Below the pieces are notes generated by a model, which was not told where the DNA came from, ran no database searches, and saw nothing but the letters and a program-made list of their open reading frames with translations. A DNA stretch of 64,000 bases from JAJPHF01 sp035293805. Lineage in GTDB: Bacteria > Chloroflexota > UBA6077 > JAJPHF01. Shown one piece after another: positions 1 through 8,726 of this stretch (position 1 is its first letter; every line of letters starts with the position of its first letter). The position numbers and the translations under genes were made by a program. The stretch is taken from assembly GCA_035293805.1 (NCBI GenBank), contig DATGMD010000060.1:333708-397707 (forward strand), in the 5' to 3' direction.

Positions 1-18
1 CGGCAAGACCTGGTAGGA

Positions 19-564
19 ATGGCCTTCCAGGTCAAGTTCTTCGCGGCCGAGAAGCGAGTCCTCAAGACGCATCTTGATCCGGCCGAGTGTTCACGGCGCA
101 TCGCGCGCCTTATCGCGGATGATCCTCAGCGGCCTGGTTGGGCGAGGGGGCCGGTCGAGCAGTACCCAGTCTGGGGCACGGTTTCCTCGGATAGATTCCG
201 GCTCGTAAAGCGGTTGCGCTCGTATATACACCAGCCGTATCAGACGCGAGCGATCGGGCATTTTGTCCGCGAGCCATCAGGCACCCGCTTGGTGGTGGGG
301 TTCGGTCCACCGCTGCACTCGATTCTCTTGGCCGTCGGCTTGGACGCCTTTGTGATATGCATCGCGATTGCTGCTGGGCAAATCGGGGATCCACGTGCTC
401 CCCAGGCGCTTCTTGGTTTCCTTATCTTCGTGGGCGTGGTGGTTCTTCTGGAAGGCGGGCTATACCTGCTTCTCCGCTATGCAGCGCGCGGCGAGGCCCG
501 CTGGCTTATTCAGTTCTTGAAGGCAACGCTGGACGCTCACGATCTTCCGCCTGGCCGGGGATAG
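19..564 (+). CDS. Hypothetical two-helix membrane protein
   Basis: Protein of 181 residues with an ATG start. I do not recognise the family with confidence. The N-terminal half (about 1-98) is soluble, rich in charged and aromatic residues, and reads like a beta-rich domain. Two hydrophobic helices follow at about 99-120 and 130-152, then a short amphipathic tail ending in PPGRG. The layout (soluble domain, helical hairpin, short cytoplasmic tail) resembles small uncharacterised inner-membrane proteins of Chloroflexota and Planctomycetes, but no function can be given. Its base composition is less GC-rich than its neighbours. It reads away from the MFS gene, and its upstream context lies outside the window. 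Confidence 0.6.
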   Translation: MAFQVKFFAAEKRVLKTHLDPAECSRRIARLIADDPQRPGWARGPVEQYPVWGTVSSDRFRLVKRLRSYIHQPYQTRAIGHFVREPSGTRLVVGFGPPLHSILLAVGLDAFVICIAIAAGQIGDPRAPQALLGFLIFVGVVVLLEGGLYLLLRYAARGEARWLIQFLKATLDAHDLPPGRG

Positions 565-624
565 CAGCGCGTCCCCCATCGCCGGACACGCTGCTCATAC
601 GCGGGTGGACCGCTGCCTGGTAAC

Positions 625-1011
625 TTGCAGCCACCGCCAACGGCCTATATTGCTCCCGTACCGGATGGGGGAGGCCGGGCTACGCGGGGCGGGTTAGGCC
701 TCTTGGTCGCGTGGGTGGTGGCCGTGCTGCTCGCGGCGTGTGCGGGCAGGGGCCGCGCCGGGCCCGCGGCGCAGCCGGCGCGTGGGCCGATGGCTGCGGG
801 GACCAAGCTGGCGAACAGTGGCGCGGCGGGCGAGGCCAGCGCCGGGGTGGCTAACGCGGCGACGAATGGGCCGCTGGGGCGCGGCGGCCAGGCGGCGGGG
901 GGCGCGCGGATGGCGGCGCTGGTGCCGCTGAAGGTGGCGGCCAGCCTGGTCGATTCCAGCCTGCTGCAGGAGCTGGAGGCGAGCGGGTACGTCGCGGGCC
1001 TATACCAGTAG
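625..1011 (+). pseudogene. Remnant of an ABC-type substrate-binding lipoprotein (internal deletion)
   Basis: A 128-residue reading frame with a TTG start. Residues about 22-39 form a lipoprotein signal ending in the lipobox LLAAC, followed by an Ala/Gly linker. The linker leads to PLKVAAS, which resembles PLKLRAG, the first strand after the signal in the substrate-binding protein at 7350-8468. It is then joined at once to LLQELEASGYVAGLY, which resembles the very C-terminus of that protein (FVRELDESGYIRTLAQ). The roughly 270 residues of binding domain expected in between are missing, so this looks like an in-frame deletion derivative. A short genuine lipoprotein is the alternative. Its end overlaps the end of the convergent MFS gene by about 12 bases. 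Confidence 0.5.
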
Positions 1012-2355
1012 CGCCTCGTGGGCGAACGCCTGCCGGCCCAAGTGGTGGCGCAGGTAAAGCCAGCTCACGACCGTGCCCAGAGCGCAGAGGGCGCTCACCA
1101 CGCCGAGCGCGGCGCGAATGCCCGCTAGCTCGCTCAGGCCGCCGAGCGCGAGCGCGCCGATGGGCGTCATGCCCATGGCGAGCACGGTGTAGACGCCCAT
1201 GACGCGACCGCGCAGCTGACCGGGCGCGGCGTACTGGATGAGCGTCTGGCCGGTGGCGCTGAAGGCGATGCTGGCGACGCCCATGACGAGCAGCAACAGC
1301 GCGCCGACGCCGTACCAGGGGTTGGCGCCGAGCAGCGCGAGCAGCGCCGCGAACGTCGCCGCCGCGCCGAGGAGCAGGCGGCGGGTCGCGTGCTGGCGGC
1401 TGGCGACGATCAGCGCGGCCGCCAGGGAGCCGACCCCTAGGAACGAGCTGAGCACGCCGTAGCCCTCGGGGCCGGTCTCGTAGGCGTAGCGCGCGAGCAG
1501 CGGCAGAATGGTGATGAAGTTGAAGCCGAAGGCGCCGAAGGTCCAGACGACGATGAAGACGCCGCACAGCGCGGGCGTGCGCACGGCGTAGGCGATGCCT
1601 TCGCCCAGCTGCCGGAGCACGCGGCCGCGGGCGGGCGGCGGCACGGCGTGGAACTCGGCGGCGCGCATGAGGGCGAGCGCGACGATCACCGCCAGGTAGC
1701 TGGAGGCGTTCAGCCAGAAGCACGCGGCCGTGCCGATACTGGCGATCAGCACGCCGCCCAGCGCCGGGCCGAGGATGCGGGACAGGTTGAAGTTGCCCGA
1801 GTTGAGGGCCACGGCGTTCGCCAGGTCGTCGCGCCCGACCAGCTCCATGACGAGCGCCTGGCGGGTCGGGGCGTCGACGGCCTGAAAGAGCCCCTGGATG
1901 ATGGCGAGGACGTAGAGGTGCCATAGCTGGATGGTGCCGCTGCTGACCAGCGCGGCCAGGACGACGGTATCCGTGCAGATGCCGATCTGGGTGAGCACGA
2001 GCACGCGGCGCTTGGGCAGGCGGTCGGCGAGCACGCCGCCGAAGAGCGCGAACAGGGAGATCGGCAGGAACTGGAGCATGGTGACGGTGCCCAGCGCCAG
2101 CGGCGATCCTGTGAGGTCGAGCACCAGCCAGGCCATCCCCGCGCGCTGCACCCAGTCGCCGGTGAGCGAGATGAACTGGCCGCCCCAGAAGAGGCGATAG
2201 TTGTAGTTGCGGAGCGCGCGGAAGGTCGCGCCGAGGCGAGTGCTGAGCGCCGAGTGCTGAGTGCCGGGTGGGGTGGCCGGCGCGGCGGCGGCGCCGAGCG
2301 CGGTGTAGCGGCCGTCCGGGGGCGAGTGCGCGGCGGCCGCCGCCGGCGCCGGCAT
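1000..2355 (-). CDS. MFS transporter, MFS_3 / enterobactin-exporter-like
   Basis: Protein of 451 residues from the ATG at 2355; longer upstream extensions are Arg-rich and unlikely. After a 40-residue Ala/Pro-rich leader the MFS core begins at RNYNYRLFWGGQ, typical of the MFS_3 family (EntS-like exporters and macrolide-efflux-like proteins). The loop LADRLPKRRVL between helices 2 and 3 matches the family signature, and about 12 hydrophobic helices follow. It probably exports small molecules by proton antiport; the substrate is unknown. The leader contains an in-frame tqhsals-type repeat (about 2237-2268) just before the core. The gene lies 86 bases downstream of the aminopeptidase gene in the same direction and may be co-transcribed. 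Confidence 0.85.
   Translation of the reverse strand: MPAPAAAAAHSPPDGRYTALGAAAAPATPPGTQHSALSTRLGATFRALRNYNYRLFWGGQFISLTGDWVQRAGMAWLVLDLTGSPLALGTVTMLQFLPISLFALFGGVLADRLPKRRVLVLTQIGICTDTVVLAALVSSGTIQLWHLYVLAIIQGLFQAVDAPTRQALVMELVGRDDLANAVALNSGNFNLSRILGPALGGVLIASIGTAACFWLNASSYLAVIVALALMRAAEFHAVPPPARGRVLRQLGEGIAYAVRTPALCGVFIVVWTFGAFGFNFITILPLLARYAYETGPEGYGVLSSFLGVGSLAAALIVASRQHATRRLLLGAAATFAALLALLGANPWYGVGALLLLVMGVASIAFSATGQTLIQYAAPGQLRGRVMGVYTVLAMGMTPIGALALGGLSELAGIRAALGVVSALCALGTVVSWLYLRHHLGRQAFAHEALLV
2237..2268. repeat. tqhsals-type direct repeat inside the MFS gene
   Basis: Tandem copies of a GAGTGCTGA-type unit, read in frame on the minus strand as GTQHSALST. The same unit occurs in the aminopeptidase gene and twice in mutL. 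Confidence 0.75.
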
Positions 2356-2441
2356 GGCCGCGTTGGGACTGCCCGGGCCGGCGCCCGCCTCCGCAGGCAG
2401 GCTGGCTCCGTCGCGGCTGCTCCGGCTCGTGTCGTGCCTCC

Positions 2442-5099
2442 TCAACGGCCGGCGCCCGGCATCGCCTGGTGATAGTCCTTGCGCAGGACGTCGCGCAAGC
2501 GCGGCGCGGCCCGCTCGCGGAACCCGATGACGATGTCGAGCTGCTCCAGCGTCTGGCGCAGCGTGCGCTCGGCGCCCTCGACGGGATGCTCGGCGAAGAA
2601 GGCGGCGACCTCGTCGCGCGCCTCGGCGGTCGCCAGGTTCACCGTGGCGGCGACCAAGCGGCGGCGCATGAAGGGCGGCAGCCGCTCCTCGACGGCCGGC
2701 CACTGGACGCGGATGAAGTTCCAGGCCTGGTGCTTGCCGACCGGGTTGCCGAGCAGGCGCGCGAGCAGCGGCCCCACGTCCTGCGTCTTCACGGCTGGGG
2801 TGAGGCTCAGGTCGAGCGCTTGCTGGACGAGCACGGGGTCCTCGAAGGTGGCCAGCCCGAACAGGTGGCGCGTCTCGTCCTGGGGCGTGCGGGCCTCGCG
2901 CATGTGGGCGAGGTACTGGTCGAAGAGGGCGGGGCTGCCGTCCTGCGCGGCGACGGCGATGAACACGTCGACCAGGTTGGGGTCCACGCTATTGGCGTCG
3001 GCCCAGTAGCGCTCGACGCCCTGCCGGGCCTCGCCGACAACGGCGGGCAGCCGCGCCAGGCGGCCGAGGGCGCGGAGCGTGGCGGCGCGGCGCAGACGGC
3101 GCCCGTCGTCGTCGCCCGGCGCGGGCTGCCAGCCAAGCTCCTCGATCTGAGGCGCGAGCAGGTATTCCACCAGCGCCGACCAGGCGGGCCGGTCGTCGGG
3201 CTCGACGAGGTAGTAGTCGATGGAGGCGAGCGCGTCGACGATCGACTCGACGACCGCGTGGTGCGGCTCGTGGCGGAAGCCTTCCAGCAGGCTGAGGAAG
3301 CTGTCCACGCCGGCGTAGTCGGCGCGCGCGAGCGCCCACTGGTTGCCAATCAGGGCGACACGCTCGGCGGCGTCGAGGACCGTGCCCACGTCGTTCGTCA
3401 GGCCCGACAGCGTGGCGGGATCGTGCAGCACGCGGTAGAAGCCGCTGCCGCCCGCGTTGGCGTAGAGCCAGCGCGGCGGCCGCGGCGTTTCGAGCGCCAG
3501 CTCAGCGCGCGGCGTGGAGAGTAGCGCGCGCTGGACCAGCGGGCGCCGCCCGTCGGCGTAGCGCAGGACGATGGGCACCCGCCAGATCGCGCGCTGAGCG
3601 CTGAGTGCTGAGTGCTGGGCGCCGTTCCCCTCGGACGCAGCACTCAGCACTGTCGACTCAGCACTGAGGTTTGGGTTGGCGAAGAAGCGCTGCTGCTCGA
3701 GCAGGAGGTGGGGGCGGGTGCCGGCGGGGCGGGCGGTGGCGCGGACGAGCGGGAAGCCGGGCTGCTCGATCCAGTCGCGGGCGATGGCGCGCACGCGCGT
3801 GCCGGAAGCCTGCTCCAGGGCGGCGAAGAGGTCGTTCGCGGTGGCATTGCCCTCGCGGTGGTCGCGGATGTACTGGCGCACGCCGGCGCGGAAGACCTGC
3901 GGGCCGACGTACTGCTCCAGCATGAACAGGACGGCCGCGCCCTTCTCGTAGGTGATGGCGTCGAACATCTCGCTGGCCTGGGCGGCGCTCTTCACGGGGG
4001 CGTGGATCGGGCGGGTGGAGGCGAGCGCATCGGTGGCGAAGGGAGCGGCCTTCTCCTGCTGGAAGTCCACCCAGATGTCCCAGTCGGGGCGCCAGTCGCC
4101 GACGGTGCGGAACTCGATCCAGGTGGCGAACGCCTCGTTCAGCCAGAGGTCGTCCCACCACTGCATCGTGACGAGGTTGCCGAACCACTGGTGGGCGATC
4201 TCGTGGGCGACGACGAGGGCGATGCGCTTCTGGGCGGCCACGGAGGCGGTGGCGGGATCGCAGAGCAGGGCCGTTTCGCGGAAGAAGATGGCGCCCGAGT
4301 TCTCCATCGCGCCGGCCTCGAAGTCGGGCACGGCGAGGAGGTCCAGCTTGCCGTAAGGGTAGCGCACGCCGAAGTAGCGCTCCAGGCGGTTGAGGGACGC
4401 GACGGCGGCCTCCAGCGCCAGGCCACCCATGCCGGTCTTGCCCGGCACGGTCCAGACGCGGATGGGCGTGCCGCCGCGAGCGAGCGCCGTTGCGGTCGGC
4501 TCCAGCGCGCCGACCGCGAGCGCGACGAGGTAGGTGGACATGCGCGGCGTGGTGGCGAAGGTGACGGTCTTGGTGCCCGGCTCGGCGCCGGGGGCCTCGC
4601 GCAGCGGCGCGCCGTTCGAGATGGCGACGAGGTCCGCCGGGACGGTGGCCGACAGGTCGAAGCGGGCCTTGAAGGCCGGCTCGTCGAAGCAGGGGAAGGC
4701 GCGGCGGGCGTCGGTCGCCTCGAACTGCGTGAAAGCGTAGCGTCGGCCGCCCGCCTCGGCGCGGTAGAGGCCGCGCAGGCCGGTGCCGATCGTGCCGCGG
4801 AACTCCAGGCGCAGCGTGGCGCGGCCGGCGGGCAGCGGCTCGGCGAAGCGCAGCTCGGCCGTCTCGCGGCCCGGCTGGTAGGTGACGCTGGCGGGGAGCC
4901 GCCGTCGGCCGACGGCGGCCTCGGCGCGGGTAATGTCCAGGTCGAGCGCGTGGAGCTCCACGCGCCGCACGTCGCGGTCGAGGGTCAGGAGGATGCTCTC
5001 CTCGCCGGTAAAGGACCAGGTCTCCAGGTCGGGCGCCAGGTGGACGGCGTAACGCTCGGGGCGCACGTAGCGCGGCAGGCGAAACTCGGCATCGTTCAT
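2442..5099 (-). CDS. pepN: M1 family aminopeptidase (aminopeptidase N type)
   Basis: Protein of 885 residues, starting at the ATG at 5099. It is a zinc metallopeptidase that removes N-terminal amino acids from peptides. The exopeptidase motif GAMEN is at residues 263-267 and the zinc site HEIAH at 299-303, with the third ligand Glu at 322 (HEXXH-x18-E). The N-terminal beta domain (about 1-200) and helical C-terminal domain (about 560-880) complete a normal M1 length. No signal peptide is seen, so it is probably cytoplasmic. An insertion of tqhsals-type repeats around residues 478-503 interrupts the loop after the catalytic domain without breaking the frame. The symbol is by family; it may be closer to tricorn-interacting factor F2/F3 types. 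Confidence 0.9.
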   Translation of the reverse strand: MNDAEFRLPRYVRPERYAVHLAPDLETWSFTGEESILLTLDRDVRRVELHALDLDITRAEAAVGRRRLPASVTYQPGRETAELRFAEPLPAGRATLRLEFRGTIGTGLRGLYRAEAGGRRYAFTQFEATDARRAFPCFDEPAFKARFDLSATVPADLVAISNGAPLREAPGAEPGTKTVTFATTPRMSTYLVALAVGALEPTATALARGGTPIRVWTVPGKTGMGGLALEAAVASLNRLERYFGVRYPYGKLDLLAVPDFEAGAMENSGAIFFRETALLCDPATASVAAQKRIALVVAHEIAHQWFGNLVTMQWWDDLWLNEAFATWIEFRTVGDWRPDWDIWVDFQQEKAAPFATDALASTRPIHAPVKSAAQASEMFDAITYEKGAAVLFMLEQYVGPQVFRAGVRQYIRDHREGNATANDLFAALEQASGTRVRAIARDWIEQPGFPLVRATARPAGTRPHLLLEQQRFFANPNLSAESTVLSAASEGNGAQHSALSAQRAIWRVPIVLRYADGRRPLVQRALLSTPRAELALETPRPPRWLYANAGGSGFYRVLHDPATLSGLTNDVGTVLDAAERVALIGNQWALARADYAGVDSFLSLLEGFRHEPHHAVVESIVDALASIDYYLVEPDDRPAWSALVEYLLAPQIEELGWQPAPGDDDGRRLRRAATLRALGRLARLPAVVGEARQGVERYWADANSVDPNLVDVFIAVAAQDGSPALFDQYLAHMREARTPQDETRHLFGLATFEDPVLVQQALDLSLTPAVKTQDVGPLLARLLGNPVGKHQAWNFIRVQWPAVEERLPPFMRRRLVAATVNLATAEARDEVAAFFAEHPVEGAERTLRQTLEQLDIVIGFRERAAPRLRDVLRKDYHQAMPGAGR
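3591..3669. repeat. Inverted pair of tqhsals-type repeats inside the aminopeptidase gene
   Basis: Left block (3591-3619) has GTGCTGAG-type units and right block (3638-3669) has CACTCAGCACTG-type units in inverted orientation. Both stay in frame (protein strings AQHSALSAQ and ESTVLSA). They sit between the M1 catalytic domain and the C-terminal domains. Confidence 0.75.
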
Positions 5100-5341
5100 G
5101 GCGAGCCTCCGGGCGGACGACTGGCAACTGACAGCTAGGATAGGGCGCCGCCCCCCGCCCGGACAAGCGACCTCCGTCCTGGCCGCGGGCGCGGATGCCA
5201 TGCACGGCTCAGCGCAGGTGGCCGAGGAACGAAGGCGGGCGCCGCTAGTACAGGGGGGCGCTCGACAACGGAAGCGTGGCGCCATTTCGGCTCCACGCGC
5301 ATACCGGCGCGCCGAGCGGCGAGGAGTAGGCTGCGGGGCGA

Positions 5342-5884
5342 TCAGCGGGCGGCGGCGGGGGTGCTGGGGGAGATCGTGCCAGGCGCGGGGATGGCGGGCG
5401 CGCCCCACGCGGGGCTGTTGCTCGGGGGCGCGCCGAGCGACGGCGCCCGCGGGCCGATCACCACGACGTTGCGCGTGCTCCGGATCCAGCCGCAGGCGCT
5501 GCGGGCCTGGATGTACAGGGTGTGCCGGCCCGGCAGCACCCCGGTGGGATCCCAGGCGAGCGCGAACCCGCTCGGCCGGAAGCGCGGCGTGCCAAGGAGG
5601 TCCGCCACGTCGGGGCGCTCCCAACCGTACAGCGCCGGCAGCGGCACGCCGCCCGCCCAGGGGTCGGCGTCGAGGGCCACCCGGACCTCGTCGATGCCGG
5701 TGCCGTTCGGGGCCGCGACGTCGGCTGCCCAGCCGCTGATCGTGATGGGCTGATCGGTGATGACCGCATCCGCTACCGGTCGCTCCACGGCACCTCGCAC
5801 GTCGCACTCCTGCGCCGCCACGAGGGGAGCGCGGGCGAGGGTGGTGAGCGGGACCAGAAACGTGAGGCAGGCCAGCAGACGCAA
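5342..5884 (-). CDS. Secreted protein with Ig-like/beta domain
   Basis: Protein of 180 residues. I chose the TTG at 5884 because AAGGGAG lies just upstream and the protein then begins with a clean Sec signal peptide (MRLLACLTFLVPL... cleaved near VAA-QE). The mature part contains a segment of the GWAADVAAPNGTGIDEVRVALD type. This is a recurring beta-domain signature in secreted proteins of Chloroflexota and Actinobacteria, where it accompanies surface enzymes. Two Cys (in QECDV and SACGW) could form a disulfide. The C-terminal 35 residues are Pro/Ala-rich. No enzymatic motif is present and the function is unknown. It reads leftward, divergent from the gene at 6225. Confidence 0.65.
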   Translation of the reverse strand: MRLLACLTFLVPLTTLARAPLVAAQECDVRGAVERPVADAVITDQPITISGWAADVAAPNGTGIDEVRVALDADPWAGGVPLPALYGWERPDVADLLGTPRFRPSGFALAWDPTGVLPGRHTLYIQARSACGWIRSTRNVVVIGPRAPSLGAPPSNSPAWGAPAIPAPGTISPSTPAAAR

Positions 5885-6224
5885 ACTGTCACTCCCTTGC
5901 TGTAATCCCCGCGGTCGGCATGGGTGCCAACCCTTGATAGAGATAGTCTGCAATTCGCGTCAGGGGGTGAGCGCAGGAGAGGGCCGCTACCTGTGACTCG
6001 GCTGCGACGGCCACCGCGCGGCCGCCGCCCGTGGCGCCCCGCGGCGGGCGGTGACCAAGGCTTGAGCGGTCGTCGGCCCCCAGCGAGGCAGGCTGGTCCC
6101 GCGCGCCCCGGCGGCCGCGCGGCCGCCCCAGGTTGTGGCCGCGACGCCAATCCCTCGCCTGGCGAGCGGCGGAGCGCGTATGGTGCTCCCGGAGCAGCGA
6201 GGCGGCGACTGGAGGCCGTCCGAG
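5885..6224. other. Divergent intergenic region
   Basis: About 340 bases between two divergent genes. It contains GC-rich sequence with no convincing gene and no clear promoter hexamers. It must carry the leftward promoter of the secreted protein and possibly that of the rightward phosphatase-fold gene. Confidence 0.4.
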
Positions 6225-7250
6225 ATGGGGGAGGACCGAGGCGGCGTGCTGATCGGGTTGCTGCGCTTCGTGCTGGCCGTGGCCGCGCTCAGCTACGCCC
6301 TGGGCATGGGGGCCTATTTCGCGGGGCTGGCGGCGGGGCTGGGGCGCAGCGGCAGCCTGGCGCTGCTGCGCGAGTTCACCCTGTACTTGTTCACGCCGCT
6401 GCCCCTGCTGCTGCTCGCGGCGCTCGTGCTGCGGGCGCGGGCGGCGCTCGTGCTGTCACTGTTGCCGCTCGCGGCGTTCGTCTGGGCATATGGGCCGCAG
6501 CTCGTCCCGCAGTCTCCGCCCGCCGTCGCGGGGCCGCACTTGCGCGTGCTGACGTTCAACACGGGCGGGAACGTCGGCGGGGGGCAGCAGGCGCCGCTGC
6601 TGCGAACGATCCAGGCGGTAGACGCGGACCTGGTAGCGCTCCAGGAGGTACCCCCGGCCACGGAGGACGCGCTGCCGGACGCGCTGGCCGCGACGTACCC
6701 GTACCACGTCGGCACGACCGACACGCTGGTGCTCAGCCGCTGGCCGCTGGAGGCGGAGGGGGAGTTCCGCTTGCAGGACGCGGGCTACCTAGCCCATCAG
6801 GTCGCGGTCAGCGTGGGCGACCGGACGCTGCTGCACACGAACGTCCACGTGACGCGGCCGAGCTATCGCGTCCGCTGGCGGCGCGGGCTCGTGCCGCTGG
6901 TGCGCGGCTTCAGCCCCGGCTGGCGCGACGCGCAGGTGGAGGACCTGGTGGCGCGGCTACAGGCGACTGACGGGCCGCGGCTGCTGACGGGCGATTTCAA
7001 CGAGACGGAGTGGAGCTATCCTTACGAGCGGCTGCACAGCGTGTTGGGCGACAGCTTCCGCGAGGCGGGCGCCGGTTTCGGGCACACCTACCCAAGCCAC
7101 CTGCGCTGGGGCGGTTGGACGCTGTCGGTGCCGCTGGTGCGGATCGACTACGTGTTCCACTCGCCGGAGCTGGTCGCCTTGCACGCGGCCGTCGGGCCGG
7201 ACGGCGGGTCGGACCACCTGCCGGTCGTCGCGGACCTGGCGTTCCGGTAG
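6225..7250 (+). CDS. Membrane-anchored endonuclease/exonuclease/phosphatase-fold protein
   Basis: Protein of 341 residues from the ATG at 6225, chosen because GGAGG lies 9 bases upstream; an ATG at 6180 is possible. Three hydrophobic helices fill about residues 8-95. The EEP domain follows from about residue 106 with the family landmarks LTFNTGG, LVALQE (metal-binding Glu), TGDFNET (Asp/Asn) and the C-terminal SDHLPV (Asp-His). The family includes Mg-dependent phosphodiesterases acting on nucleic acids, phospholipids or sugar phosphates. The membrane anchor suggests an extracytoplasmic lipid- or nucleotide-directed role, but the substrate is not readable. It is convergent with the substrate-binding protein gene. 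Confidence 0.8.
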   Translation: MGEDRGGVLIGLLRFVLAVAALSYALGMGAYFAGLAAGLGRSGSLALLREFTLYLFTPLPLLLLAALVLRARAALVLSLLPLAAFVWAYGPQLVPQSPPAVAGPHLRVLTFNTGGNVGGGQQAPLLRTIQAVDADLVALQEVPPATEDALPDALAATYPYHVGTTDTLVLSRWPLEAEGEFRLQDAGYLAHQVAVSVGDRTLLHTNVHVTRPSYRVRWRRGLVPLVRGFSPGWRDAQVEDLVARLQATDGPRLLTGDFNETEWSYPYERLHSVLGDSFREAGAGFGHTYPSHLRWGGWTLSVPLVRIDYVFHSPELVALHAAVGPDGGSDHLPVVADLAFR

Positions 7251-7265
7251 AGGGAGGCGGAGACC

Positions 7266-7342
7266 CCCTCACCCCGGCCCTCTCCCGGGGGGAGAGGGAG
7301 TAAGACGGGCATCCACCCCGGCCCTCTCCCAAGGGGAGAGGG
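7266..7342. repeat. Paired CCCTCTCCC hairpin repeats (likely bidirectional terminator)
   Basis: Two hairpins with 9-bp stems, CCCTCTCCC/GGGAGAGGG (7278-7298 and 7322-7342), lie between convergent genes. They are preceded by CCCTCACCCCGG, a dispersed repeat type seen in many high-GC genomes and again at 10517-10591. Confidence 0.7.
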
Positions 7343-7349
7343 GGAGGGA

Positions 7350-8468
7350 TTACTGGGCGAGGGTGCGGATGTAGCCGCTCTCGTCTAGCTCACGGACGAA
7401 GCGGTCGTCGAAGAAGTCGCGCGGGTTGGCGTCGCGCGCGCGGGGGACCTCGACGGCTAGCTCGTCGAGCACGCCCTGGATCGAGCGCTCGTCGGGATAG
7501 GGCACGCGCTCCAGGTACTTCAGCGCGTAGACCTCGTAGGTCTCGTCCAGCACGTCCGGCTCATCGGTCTGAAGGTATTTCCGGTAGAGGGTGAGGGCGA
7601 AGGGCTTGTCGTTGACCAGGCGGTAAATGCCCGCGATCTGGCCGCGGAGGTAGCGGCGCACCACGTCGGGCTGCTGGCTGGCGTAGCTGCGGCGGGCGCT
7701 GACGCCCGTCGAGGCGTAGGGGAAGCCGAGGGTGCCGATGTCGAGCAGCTCGGGGAAGCCGAGCTTGCGGGCCTGCGAAACCCCGGGGTAGGAGAGGATG
7801 CCGGCCTGCACGCGGCCCGCCTCCATCGACCCGAGGATGTTGGACATCGCGCCCGCCTGCACGATCGCCACGTCGCGGTCGGGCTCGAGGCCGAAGTGGC
7901 GGAGCGCCAGGCGGGCGCCCGTGTCGATCGTGGTGCCGAGGCGCGAGATGCCGACGGCCTTGCCGCGCAGGTCGTCGGGCTGGGTGATCTCGGGGCGGGC
8001 GACGAGGCTCTGGACGAGCGTGCGGACCATCGTGGCGAGGACGAGCGTGTCGCCGCCGCCGAGGGCCGCGGAGACGGTGGTAGCGCCGGCGATCTGGAGG
8101 AAATCGACCTCGCCGGCCATCAGCGCCTGCACACCCTCGTTGCCGCTGGGGAAGGAGAAGATCTCGACATCGAGGCCCTCGCGGGCGAAGTAGCCGCCCT
8201 CGGCGCCGGCCCAGAGGGGGGCCATCGTGCCGGAGATCGAGGTGAAGCCGGCGCGGAGCTTGAGCGGCGTGGGCGTGAGGCTGGCGGCCGCGCTGGCTTG
8301 CCGCGCGGCGGGGGGCGCCCCCGGGGCGGCGGGCGCGGCCGGCGCGGGCGCACAGCTCGCGAGCAGTCCGGTGGCCAGCAGGCCGGCCAGCGCGGCCCAG
8401 GCGCCCACGCGAGGCGGCGCGGGACGACGGGCCGCGGGATGCCGGCTGAGGTGGGCGGCACGCTGCAC
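7350..8468 (-). CDS. ABC transporter substrate-binding lipoprotein, NMT1/SsuA-like
   Basis: Protein of 372 residues from a GTG at 8468 with AGGAGG close upstream. The signal peptide ends in the lipobox LLASC (Cys 39), so the protein is predicted to be lipid-anchored outside the membrane. The mature part has the periplasmic-binding-protein type II fold of the NMT1/THI5 and SsuA group: GTMAPLWAGAEGGYFAREGL near the N-terminus, LVARPEI and DDLRGKAVGISRLG in the middle, and FVRELDESGYI at the end. Such proteins bind sulfonates, nitrate or pyrimidine precursors. No permease or ATPase gene is adjacent, so it is an orphan here. A shrunken relative lies at 625-1011. Confidence 0.85.
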   Translation of the reverse strand: MQRAAHLSRHPAARRPAPPRVGAWAALAGLLATGLLASCAPAPAAPAAPGAPPAARQASAAASLTPTPLKLRAGFTSISGTMAPLWAGAEGGYFAREGLDVEIFSFPSGNEGVQALMAGEVDFLQIAGATTVSAALGGGDTLVLATMVRTLVQSLVARPEITQPDDLRGKAVGISRLGTTIDTGARLALRHFGLEPDRDVAIVQAGAMSNILGSMEAGRVQAGILSYPGVSQARKLGFPELLDIGTLGFPYASTGVSARRSYASQQPDVVRRYLRGQIAGIYRLVNDKPFALTLYRKYLQTDEPDVLDETYEVYALKYLERVPYPDERSIQGVLDELAVEVPRARDANPRDFFDDRFVRELDESGYIRTLAQ

Positions 8469-8587
8469 GGGGCCTCCTTTGTGGGATCGGATACTATGGA
8501 GTCGGTGCGCGGTGATTGTAGCAGGCGGAAGGGGCGCCGGCGGGACGGCGCGCTCCGCGAGCTTGCGCGCCGGCCGCCGCGCTTGCC

Positions 8588-8617
8588 TTGCCCAAGCCTC
8601 CGGCGCGCGTTTACAAT
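8588..8617 (+). promoter_or_regulatory. Candidate sigma-70-type promoter for the S41 protease gene
   Basis: TTGCCC (8588-8593), an 18-base spacer and TACAAT (8612-8617), in the divergent region upstream of the protease. The predicted 5' leader is about 100 bases. Confidence 0.4.
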
Positions 8618-8726
8618 GCGCTGGTAGTTCTGTCTTGGTGGGTTGTCCCTCGCCCCGTGCTCCGCGGGGCACGCCGATCCTCGTGCGGCGGCTGGCGGCC
8701 GGTCGCTGGTCACTGGTGGCGGACGA

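Noticed and set aside
2268..5138. Long plus-strand frames opposite the aminopeptidase gene (for example 2268-3524 and 3612-5138)
   Set aside because: They are antisense shadows of a clear M1 peptidase in very GC-rich DNA. Their translations are Arg/Gly/Ala-rich with no recognisable domain.
7896..8627. Plus-strand 243-residue frame opposite the substrate-binding protein gene
   Set aside because: Low-complexity composition and complete overlap with a well-supported gene.
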